From contig JAQICG010000069.1 in NCBI GenBank assembly GCA_027858635.1, positions 1 to 14,172 of the forward strand: a stretch of DNA of 14,172 nt, given 5' to 3'. The DNA is from Gammaproteobacteria bacterium. GTDB taxonomy: Bacteria > Pseudomonadota > Gammaproteobacteria > SZUA-229. The notes under the pieces are model-generated. The model had not been told where the DNA came from, searched no databases, and saw only the letters and a list, made by a program, of their open reading frames with translations. A program made the position numbers and the translations under genes. Within the stretch, counting starts at the first letter, position 1; every line of letters starts with the position of its first letter. Shown in pieces: positions 6,995 through 12,774 of the stretch.

Positions 6995-7840
6995 TTATCT
7001 ATCCGGCACTAAAGCATTACGTAGATCATTCACAATACGGTGTATATTGTGGCAACGCGCGCATACGCTAACGGCAATTTCCCCTGTCAGCTGCTGACTC
7101 TCTTTTACCCGACCTTCGCTAATTCTTGATTCAAGAGCATCAAGTTTCTGCTTAGTCGCCTTGCCCAGTATGCGCTCATGGGGATACCGCTCTTTTTCAT
7201 GACAATGCCTACAACTTCCACCAAGATTCTGTAGCTGATCGGTAAGGTTCTGACGGGCCGCTAATGCCTTGCTCTTATAGCCATCGTCCAACGCAATCAA
7301 AATTTGATTAACCGAGGTCGATAACGCCTCCATGCTATCTTCATAACTCTGCTCGTCACCATTGAGATTTTTAACCTTAATGTCCCCGTAATGTGGCGAA
7401 CGGTATATGGCTGTCACGATGGGCTGATAGCTGTGGTGACAATCATCACAGGTACGCTGAATCATTTTTAGCGTTTTCGCCGTCCGATAAGCATCCTTTT
7501 TTTCTGCAAACATTTTGAGTTCCGGCAGTAGCCTGAGCTTGATCTCATCCTCCCACTCGGGCACCATCTCGGCGATTTTACCGTAATCCTTCTCCAGACG
7601 ACTTATCCATTTATCCATTTTCGCCCATCCCCCCTGCTCTGCATATTCGCCAATAGCCTGCATTTCCCGACGCAGAGCGAACATGGTGTGCAGCCATACA
7701 TGACGCTTGCTGACGGGTTTGTACCACTGCTCCAGTGATGATGGTGGCATTTCAAGATTGACAGAATCTGTGCCGTTGGCGGACGCAATGCCCGCACCTG
7801 TCATAAGGAAAAAGAACAAAAAAATAGAGTTATAGTTCAT
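6995..7840 (-). CDS. Secreted triheme c-type cytochrome
   Basis: A 281-residue protein with an N-terminal signal peptide (hydrophobic core 6-19, likely cleavage after ASA near 21) and three haem c attachment sites: C131-DD-C134-H135, C210-RH-C213-H214 and C260-AR-C263-H264. It should be periplasmic. The rest is almost wholly helical and charged. Each haem motif follows a helix, and the first (CDDCHHSY) resembles the C-terminal CxxCH-x2-Y of cytochrome c' four-helix bundles, so a cytochrome c'-like N-terminal domain is possible. I do not recognise a named family for the whole protein. It is convergent with the FNR-like gene (78 bases between stops) and divergent from the hemerythrin gene. It is a likely electron carrier or gas-ligand binder. 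Confidence 0.8.
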   Translation of the reverse strand: MNYNSIFLFFFLMTGAGIASANGTDSVNLEMPPSSLEQWYKPVSKRHVWLHTMFALRREMQAIGEYAEQGGWAKMDKWISRLEKDYGKIAEMVPEWEDEIKLRLLPELKMFAEKKDAYRTAKTLKMIQRTCDDCHHSYQPIVTAIYRSPHYGDIKVKNLNGDEQSYEDSMEALSTSVNQILIALDDGYKSKALAARQNLTDQLQNLGGSCRHCHEKERYPHERILGKATKQKLDALESRISEGRVKESQQLTGEIAVSVCARCHNIHRIVNDLRNALVPDR

Positions 7841-7889
7841 AGTATGAAACCGTTATTATTAAGTAGCCAGAATATCATAAATCTTTCTG

Positions 7890-7904
7890 TGCTTATAAAA
7901 AGCA
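7890..7904. promoter_or_regulatory. Inverted repeat TGCTT-N5-AAGCA in the divergent control region
   Basis: TGCTT (7890-7894) and AAGCA (7900-7904) form a perfect five-base inverted repeat in the 190 bases between the divergent cytochrome and hemerythrin genes, about 50 bases upstream of the cytochrome start. It could be a regulator site. No FNR-type TTGAT-N4-ATCAA sequence was found between the two genes. Confidence 0.2.
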
Positions 7905-8030
7905 ATAGTCTTTACATATTTCGACGTTGCTGAACAGATGCGTCCATTACTCGTTTTTTCTGACGTAGATCATTAGTGTTTCCATTTTATATTGTTATGG
8001 TTCTTGTTGTTAAATTAGGAGCTTACTGAA

Positions 8031-8468
8031 ATGCACATTAAAAAACTCATGTCGCAGGATCACAAAGACTGTGATCTGCTTTTTGCCAAAGCCGAGACAG
8101 CCGTCTCTTCCGAGGACTGGGCAGCGGCGACACAAACATTCAATGAATTTATAGAAGCTATGGAGCATCATCTTAGCTTCGAAGAAAAGGTGCTCTTTCC
8201 CGCTTTCGAAGAGGCTACCGGCATCACCATGGGCCCTACTGAAATGATGCGCATGGAACACGACCAGATGCGCGTACTGCTCGTTGAAATGCGCGATGCG
8301 CTGGAGCGCCAGCACAGTGATGACTATCTGGGTGTTGCCGATACCATGCTGATCATGATGGAGCAACACAACATGAAGGAAGAGCAAATCCTGTATGATC
8401 TGATGGATCAGCGTCTCCCGGAAGAGGGTCACTGGCAACAGCGCTTTCAGGAGTGGGAAAACACTTGA
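8031..8468 (+). CDS. Hemerythrin domain protein
   Basis: A 145-residue four-helix hemerythrin-like protein with a plausible non-haem di-iron site: H11 (DHKDCD), H46/H47 with E51 (HHLSFEE), H77 (MEHDQM), H113 with E117/E118 (QHNMKEE). Family members bind oxygen or NO, or take part in iron-sulfur repair and nitrosative stress defence. There is no signal peptide, so it is cytoplasmic. The start is supported by AGGAG at 8017-8021 with nine bases of spacing, the best ribosome-binding site in this part of the window. Its stop TGA (8466-8468) shares one base with the next gene's ATG, so the two are translationally coupled. C14 is an extra potential ligand or redox residue. Confidence 0.88.
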   Translation: MHIKKLMSQDHKDCDLLFAKAETAVSSEDWAAATQTFNEFIEAMEHHLSFEEKVLFPAFEEATGITMGPTEMMRMEHDQMRVLLVEMRDALERQHSDDYLGVADTMLIMMEQHNMKEEQILYDLMDQRLPEEGHWQQRFQEWENT

Positions 8469-8740
8469 TGCCCGGTGAAATATTACTGGATGTGAGCGAG
8501 CTGGAGCCTCCGGAACCGCTGACACTCACCCTTGAGGCGGCTGCATCGTTACAGCCCGGTCAGTACTTGCGCATGCTGCATCGGCGTGAACCCTGCATGC
8601 TGTACGGCAATCTCGATGAACAACACTTTAAATATCTTCAATGCAAAGGCACTGTCTCCGCAGTTGAAGTTTTTATCTGGCGTGAGCAGGACCAGAAAGC
8701 GGCGGCGGTCGTGCAATCGATTGTCGATACGCCGATCTAA
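8468..8740 (+). CDS. DUF2249 domain protein
   Basis: A 90-residue protein made up of one DUF2249 domain (PF10006). The hallmarks are LDVSELEPPEPL near the start, then LQPGQYLRMLHRREPCMLYGNL, and a closing strand pattern. The ATG at 8468 is chosen over GTG 8453 because it forms TGATG with the hemerythrin stop and GGGA lies nine bases upstream. DUF2249 proteins have a TusA-like fold and often sit beside hemerythrins and oxidase or NO-related genes. Their biochemical role is not known. A single cysteine (C38, in REPCMLYG) and one later (C59) could be functional. It ends 42 bases before the membrane protein gene, so the three probably form one operon. Confidence 0.85.
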   Translation: MPGEILLDVSELEPPEPLTLTLEAAASLQPGQYLRMLHRREPCMLYGNLDEQHFKYLQCKGTVSAVEVFIWREQDQKAAAVVQSIVDTPI

Positions 8741-8782
8741 GCACACACTTAATTACTATTATAAATCTCCTCTCAGCAACAT

Positions 8783-10084
8783 ATGCACGCCGGTCTTTCA
8801 CTCCAACAGTCTCCACCCTTTTCCGTACCCGCACGCTTTCTGGTTAGCGCACCGCTGTTTGGCTTGCTCGCTGCACTGGTCATGCTCTGGCACGGACCAG
8901 AGATGCTGAGCAACCGCTGGACATCCGAATTGCTGGCCGTCACCCATTTTCTGACATTAGGCTTTCTGGCCATGAGCATGCTGGGCGCCATGATGCAGCT
9001 GATGCCGGTACTCATGGGCATGATGATTCCACGACCGGTCTTTTTCAGCGGCATCATTCACGCCGCACTGTTTCTCGGTAGCGCCAGTCTAGGCATGGCC
9101 TGGTTACTGCACATCAATGCGCTGTTTATGATTGCCATGGCATCCCTGCTGTTTTCCTTTAGCATGTTTATCATGATGGCCGCGGAGCGCTTATTACGCA
9201 CCCCCAGTCGACACGCAACGCGTACCCTGATGTTGCTGGCTTTACTGTCCCTGGCAATCACCGCCGGCCTCGGACTCTATCTGGCCATGAGTTATAGCGA
9301 TGCTGCATTCCCGCTTGCCAGACAGCTCACTAGCCTGCACTTAAGCTGGGGTCTGCTGGGCTGGGTAGGCCTGCTGATCATGGCCGTGGCCTATCAGGTG
9401 ATCCCGATGTTCCAGATCACCAATCCGTATCCGCTCATGCTCCAGCGTTGGCTGGGCTGGTTGATATTTTTCGCCCTGATTACTTTGAGTCTGATTCAGA
9501 TCTGGCCGCTGGCAATATTAAAAACGATCAGTCACTTACTGCTGGCGATATGCTTACTAATATTTGCACTCACCACTTTCTGGCTGCTACATACAAGACG
9601 CCGCCAACTCCCCGATCTCACCCTGAATTTCTGGCGACTGGCCATGGTCAGCCTTGCTCTGACTGCCCTGATCGGCTTATCGCTCAGCGTCTCCGGCATG
9701 AAACCACCGGCATTGTTACTCGGCGTATTGATCATTCACGGTTTTGCCATGACCACGGTAAACGGCATGATGTATAAAATCATGCCGTTTTTAATCTGGC
9801 TGCATCTCAGCAGCCGGAACAAAACCCTGCGCGATAACGACCAGCGCGCATCACAGATAAAAGTCCCGCACATGCGCAAGATCATTCCTGAAGCAGCCGG
9901 CCTGTGGCAATTCCGCGCTCACCTGGCCAGTCTGATATTATTACTTCTCACTGCTCTGTGGCCGCAGTGGTTCTTTTATCCCGCGACAGTATTGTTTGTG
10001 ATCGCTCAAGCGCTACTGCTGTTCAATTTATCCAGCGCCGTGCGTTTTTATCGCGCAAAACTCGCTGAACTTGCAAGCGGCTGA
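8783..10084 (+). CDS. Multipass membrane protein, haem-copper oxidase subunit I / NnrS-like
   Basis: A 433-residue, very hydrophobic protein with about 12 predicted transmembrane segments. Histidines inside or at the ends of helices recall haem and copper ligands: H55 (VTHFLTLGF), H93, H186 (LHLSWGLLGW), H319 (IHGFAMTTVNGMMYKIMPF) and H341. The repeated pattern of H, G and a later MP pair (QLMPVL, QVIPMF, KIMPF) resembles a family related to oxidase subunit I and NnrS, seen next to hemerythrin and DUF2249 genes. It lacks the WHAHEM motif of classical NnrS, so it is not called nnrS. A haem-binding inner-membrane protein linked to NO or oxygen stress is the best guess. No clear ribosome-binding site precedes the ATG. 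Confidence 0.65.
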   Translation: MHAGLSLQQSPPFSVPARFLVSAPLFGLLAALVMLWHGPEMLSNRWTSELLAVTHFLTLGFLAMSMLGAMMQLMPVLMGMMIPRPVFFSGIIHAALFLGSASLGMAWLLHINALFMIAMASLLFSFSMFIMMAAERLLRTPSRHATRTLMLLALLSLAITAGLGLYLAMSYSDAAFPLARQLTSLHLSWGLLGWVGLLIMAVAYQVIPMFQITNPYPLMLQRWLGWLIFFALITLSLIQIWPLAILKTISHLLLAICLLIFALTTFWLLHTRRRQLPDLTLNFWRLAMVSLALTALIGLSLSVSGMKPPALLLGVLIIHGFAMTTVNGMMYKIMPFLIWLHLSSRNKTLRDNDQRASQIKVPHMRKIIPEAAGLWQFRAHLASLILLLLTALWPQWFFYPATVLFVIAQALLLFNLSSAVRFYRAKLAELASG

Positions 10085-10093
10085 TCTTAGTTA

Positions 10094-10222
10094 GGGACCC
10101 GGAACATACTAATGTACCTGGATCGCGCCCGGATTTGCGTCATATTTGGTCGCGCCGATTGAGCAAAACCATAGGCGTAGCAGGGCTAATGCGTGATGGC
10201 ATATTAGTATGTTCCGGTTCCC
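10094..10222. mobile_element. 129-bp miniature inverted-repeat element with TTA flanks
   Basis: The 20-base left end GGGACCCGGAACATACTAAT (10094-10113) matches the reverse complement of the right end (10203-10222) at 19 of 20 positions. Both sides are flanked by TTA (10091-10093 and 10223-10225), as expected for a three-base target duplication. The interior holds an imperfect direct repeat: CGCGCCCGGATT (10124-10135) and CGCGCCGATT (10151-10160). It codes for nothing and begins nine bases after the stop of the membrane protein gene. Confidence 0.75.
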
Positions 10223-10327
10223 TTACACCCTCAATGCCGCTTTGCTTGAGCAGGGCGATTATTGCAAAATACTTTTATTAGCCTTTTTGGCCATTCAAGC
10301 TTCTACCTCACCCGGAGAATATATTCA

Positions 10328-10930
10328 GTGTCAGATCACTTTAATGAAAAAGCAAAAGACGGGGATACCAATGAGCTGGTTAACCAGCTTTCATCGGCAA
10401 TTGGGCCCTTAATATTAAATCAGATCCCTCTTAATGATCGCATGCAGGTGATGGACTTCGGCGCAGGCACAGGACTGATCAGTTCTCACGTCGCCCCTTT
10501 TGTAAATAAAATAACAGCGGTCGATATCTCCGAATCCATGCTGAAAAAGCTGGTCGCCAAGCCGGCATTGCAGGGCAAGGTAGAGGCGGTGTGTCAGAAC
10601 ATTATGAATGCACCGCTGGCGACACAATTTGATCTGATCATAAGTGCCATGGCTCTGCACCACGTAGAAAATACCGAAAAACTCATTCAGACATTTTCCG
10701 ACCACCTGACTTCAGGGGCCAGGATTGCATTGGCTGACCTCGACACGGAAGACGGCGATTTTCACCCGCATGATGTTGAAGGTGTGTTCCACCACGGTTT
10801 TGACCGTGACGAACTAAAAACCTTATTAGAGGGGCACGGCTTTAAGGATGTTCATTTTTTAACTGCGCATACCGTTGTTAAAAATGATAGCCGCTACCCG
10901 ATCTTTCTTGTCATCGCCACAAAAACTTAA
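10328..10930 (+). CDS. Class I SAM-dependent methyltransferase
   Basis: Read from the GTG at 10328 the protein has 200 residues. This start has GGAG (10314-10317) ten bases upstream and gives MSDHFNEKAKDGD, a usual opening for this family. A TTG at 10262 would add an unlikely extension. The Rossmann-like fold shows motif I VMDFGAGTGLIS (SAM binding), an acidic end of strand 2 (AVDIS), and motif IV-like LIISAMALHHVEN. The substrate is unknown; small-molecule methyltransferases with this ALHHV signature act on many compounds. It follows the miniature element, so its promoter lies in the 100 bases after the element or in the element itself. Confidence 0.82.
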   Translation: MSDHFNEKAKDGDTNELVNQLSSAIGPLILNQIPLNDRMQVMDFGAGTGLISSHVAPFVNKITAVDISESMLKKLVAKPALQGKVEAVCQNIMNAPLATQFDLIISAMALHHVENTEKLIQTFSDHLTSGARIALADLDTEDGDFHPHDVEGVFHHGFDRDELKTLLEGHGFKDVHFLTAHTVVKNDSRYPIFLVIATKT

Positions 10931-10970
10931 TATTCGGTGAGCCTGTCACCCTACAGCCTCCTGGAATATT
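10929..10970 (+). terminator. Weak hairpin after the methyltransferase gene
   Basis: AATATTC (10929-10935) pairs with GAATATT (10964-10970), enclosing a smaller GGTGA/TCACC hairpin (10936-10940 with 10946-10950). It starts at the stop codon. There is no T-run, so termination is only a possibility. Confidence 0.25.
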
Positions 10971-10996
10971 TAACAATCAGCCTTGGAGTGACTGTT

Positions 10997-11015
10997 TGAG
11001 CGTATAATACGCTCA
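10997..11015 (+). promoter_or_regulatory. 19-bp perfect palindrome around a TATAAT -10 box
   Basis: TGAGCGTAT-A-ATACGCTCA (10997-11015) is a perfect palindrome. Its centre holds the consensus -10 box TATAAT (11003-11008), and it ends one base before the ATG at 11017. A transcript from this box would start near 11014-11016, giving an almost leaderless mRNA. A clear -35 box is not seen (TTGGAG at 10983-10988 is only 14 bases away). It may be a repressor-operated promoter. Confidence 0.45.
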
Positions 11016-11016
11016 G

Positions 11017-11292
11017 ATGAAATCCGAACCTGAAAAGCTATTAAAGAAACATCAGCAACTGACTCATACCGATATGGCGAAAGTCATCTCGCACGTACAG
11101 AGGGTTCAGGACGACTGGATTTTGAATACGGTGATCATCGAAGGCTGTGAAATACCATTCAAATACAGACGTAAAAAACAGTACCGGAATCTCAGTGGTC
11201 AGCGTGTCAACCTGACTTACTATCCTGCTGAAGAAACTATTGCCGGGCTGGATTTCGAATTTATGAAAGTGGTCCGTATAAAAATCGCCTAG
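11017..11292 (+). CDS. Hypothetical 91-residue protein
   Basis: I do not recognise this gene by name. The product is small, soluble and basic, with a helical N-terminal half (about 1-30, KLLKKHQQLTHTDMAKVI) and a strand-rich second half containing KYRRKKQYRNLSGQRVNL and a closing strand VVRIKIA. It has a single cysteine (about C44), no signal peptide and no metal site. Codon use looks like that of its neighbours, so it is probably a real gene. There is no ribosome-binding site before the ATG at 11017, fitting a leaderless or near-leaderless transcript. An internal ATG at 11074 is an alternative start. A hairpin overlaps its stop codon. Confidence 0.6.
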   Translation: MKSEPEKLLKKHQQLTHTDMAKVISHVQRVQDDWILNTVIIEGCEIPFKYRRKKQYRNLSGQRVNLTYYPAEETIAGLDFEFMKVVRIKIA

Positions 11293-11308
11293 GAGGCTGC
11301 TGCCTCCT
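11291..11308 (+). terminator. GC-rich hairpin overlapping the stop of the 91-residue gene
   Basis: AGGAGGC (11291-11297) and GCCTCCT (11302-11308) form a perfect seven-base stem with a TGCT loop, overlapping the stop codon TAG (11290-11292). A short CAGTTTC follows instead of a real T-run, so it is a weak terminator or an mRNA-end stabiliser. Confidence 0.45.
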
Positions 11309-11363
11309 CAGTTTCAAGCCACCATAATCAAAACATCAAATCCATCATCTATATACCGAAACC

Positions 11364-12032
11364 ATGAAATATTCCGCTTTTATTATCCTGTTTGCAGTTA
11401 TCAGCCTCAGCGCCTGCCAGCCCAATACCGAGTCACCCAGTCAGGTCACCAAAGAGTACTGGCAGGCTCTTAAGAATAATGATCTTACCAGCGCATCGAA
11501 ACTGGTTTCAAAAAACAGCCAGAGCCATCTAAGCCGCTATTTTGCGCTGCCGGAGGATCAAAAAATCCCACTGGATGAGATCTATGTGGGCGCCGAATAC
11601 GCTACTGTGACTACGATAATCAATCCTGAATCCAGTACTGCCGAAGAGGCGCCCGGCCAAAGCCAGCATGATATTCCCACGATGACTTTTGAAACCATTC
11701 TGACGCTGGAAGATGGCCGGTGGAAAGTGGATGCGACTCGTACTCAGAACCCGGTTCTGCAAGAAGCTGACAAGTCTTCTCATGATGCACCATCGTCAGA
11801 TCTGGATACGGCTCCGCTGAATGAGGCACTGCAGGAAAGTGCGGAGATGCTCAACCAGTTTATGCGTGAGGGCTCCAAAGAAATGAGCGAGACCTTCCTC
11901 GAAGGCATGAATAAAATGAATGAAACCCTGCGCGAAGCCATTGATAAAATGAAACAGCGGCGTGAACAGCAGGAGCCGGCACAGCCACCCGCTAATGAAA
12001 ACAATAACGCCGATAATGAAGATGTGATTTAA
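11364..12032 (+). CDS. Lipoprotein with C-terminal coiled coil
   Basis: A 222-residue protein with a lipoprotein signal: hydrophobic residues 5-15 and lipobox L15-S-A-C18. Q19 after the cysteine favours the outer membrane. Residues 25-130 look like a small alpha/beta NTF2-like fold (PSQVTKEYWQALKNNDL at the start, FETILTLEDGRWKVDATRT at the end), a pattern common in lipoproteins with DUF4878-type domains. After an acidic Ser-rich linker (about 133-152) comes a Met- and Glu-rich amphipathic helix (about 153-195), probably a coiled coil, then a Pro/Asn/Asp-rich tail. The function is unknown. No clear ribosome-binding site precedes the ATG. It stands apart from its neighbours. Confidence 0.72.
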   Translation: MKYSAFIILFAVISLSACQPNTESPSQVTKEYWQALKNNDLTSASKLVSKNSQSHLSRYFALPEDQKIPLDEIYVGAEYATVTTIINPESSTAEEAPGQSQHDIPTMTFETILTLEDGRWKVDATRTQNPVLQEADKSSHDAPSSDLDTAPLNEALQESAEMLNQFMREGSKEMSETFLEGMNKMNETLREAIDKMKQRREQQEPAQPPANENNNADNEDVI

Positions 12033-12085
12033 CGCTGACTGCTGCGGCTTCGGCTGTCATTTTCGAATCAATACCCTGTCGCTTT

Positions 12086-12094
12086 TGCTACAAT
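12086..12094 (+). promoter_or_regulatory. Candidate extended -10 promoter of the PhnA-domain gene
   Basis: TGC followed by TACAAT (12086-12094) matches an extended -10 box (TGnTATAAT) with one mismatch. The -35 region is weak. Transcription would start near 12101, and AAGTGA (12111-12116) is a possible ribosome-binding site ten bases before the ATG at 12127. Confidence 0.35.
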
Positions 12095-12126
12095 AGCCGC
12101 TTTTAAATTTAAGTGACTACCCATTT

Positions 12127-12705
12127 ATGAGCATCGAGAAAACATTACACAGCCGCAGCGAATCAAAATGCGAGCTGTGTGGTGCTACGGAAAACCTGAG
12201 TATCTATGAAACCTTAGCCACATCCAAAGACAACGCCGATGAGTGTGTACTTATCTGCGCAACCTGTCGCGATCAGATCGAGAACCCCGACCACATTGAC
12301 GTCAACCACTGGCGCTGCCTCAACGACAGCATGTGGAGTCAGATTCCAGCCGTACAGGTAATGGCCTGGCGTATGCTGACGCGACTGAGCGCCGAAGGCT
12401 GGCCGCGGGATCTACTCGAGATGCTCTATCTGGATGATGCGACCCTCGCCTGGGCAAAAACCGGTGAAGCTGAAAATGATGACAACGTGGTGCAACATGT
12501 CGACAGCAACGGCGCGATACTGGCGGCGGGCGATACAGTAACTTTGATCAAGGATCTTGATGTAAAAGGCGCCAACTTTACCGCCAAACGTGGCACTGCG
12601 GTACGCAACATTTCACTGGTCGCTGATAACCCTGAGCATATTGAAGGCCGTGTGGAAGGCCAGCGAATTGTCATCCTGACCCGGTTCGTCAAGAAATCCG
12701 GCTAG
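12127..12705 (+). CDS. PhnA-domain zinc-ribbon protein, long form
   Basis: A 192-residue protein with an N-terminal zinc ribbon (C15-x2-C18 and C44-x2-C47), a helical middle part (about 60-115), and a C-terminal PhnA domain (about 120-190; DSNGAILAAGDTVTLIKDLDVKGAN, then KRGTAVRNISLV and a VKK end). E. coli PhnA/YjdM has 111 residues, so this is the longer form found in many proteobacteria. Despite the name, no phosphonate-use genes are nearby, and E. coli PhnA is not needed for phosphonate breakdown. Its reaction is unknown. It is convergent with spoT, with 69 bases between stops and no strong terminator. Confidence 0.85.
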   Translation: MSIEKTLHSRSESKCELCGATENLSIYETLATSKDNADECVLICATCRDQIENPDHIDVNHWRCLNDSMWSQIPAVQVMAWRMLTRLSAEGWPRDLLEMLYLDDATLAWAKTGEAENDDNVVQHVDSNGAILAAGDTVTLIKDLDVKGANFTAKRGTAVRNISLVADNPEHIEGRVEGQRIVILTRFVKKSG

Positions 12706-12774
12706 AGTTTTAAGCGGCGAGCCAGGCAAAATAAACCTATCTATTACGCACGAAACAGGCGCTTGTTTTTAGCT

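Noticed and set aside
7841..8030. Search for an FNR, NsrR or NorR binding site in the cytochrome-hemerythrin gap
   Set aside because: No convincing TTGAT-N4-ATCAA, NsrR-type or GT-N7-AC arrangement was found; only a short TGCTT/AAGCA repeat, reported at low confidence.
8010..8525. 171-codon open frame on the minus strand
   Set aside because: It is antisense to the hemerythrin gene, which has a good ribosome-binding site and a full metal-ligand pattern.
10209..10412. 67-codon open frame starting inside the right end of the miniature element
   Set aside because: It overlaps the methyltransferase gene in another frame and has no ribosome-binding site or family features.
12755..12773. AAACAG/TTGTTT hairpin followed by T residues between the PhnA gene and spoT
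   Set aside because: The stem is six bases with a G-T pair and only two or three T residues follow, too weak to call a terminator.
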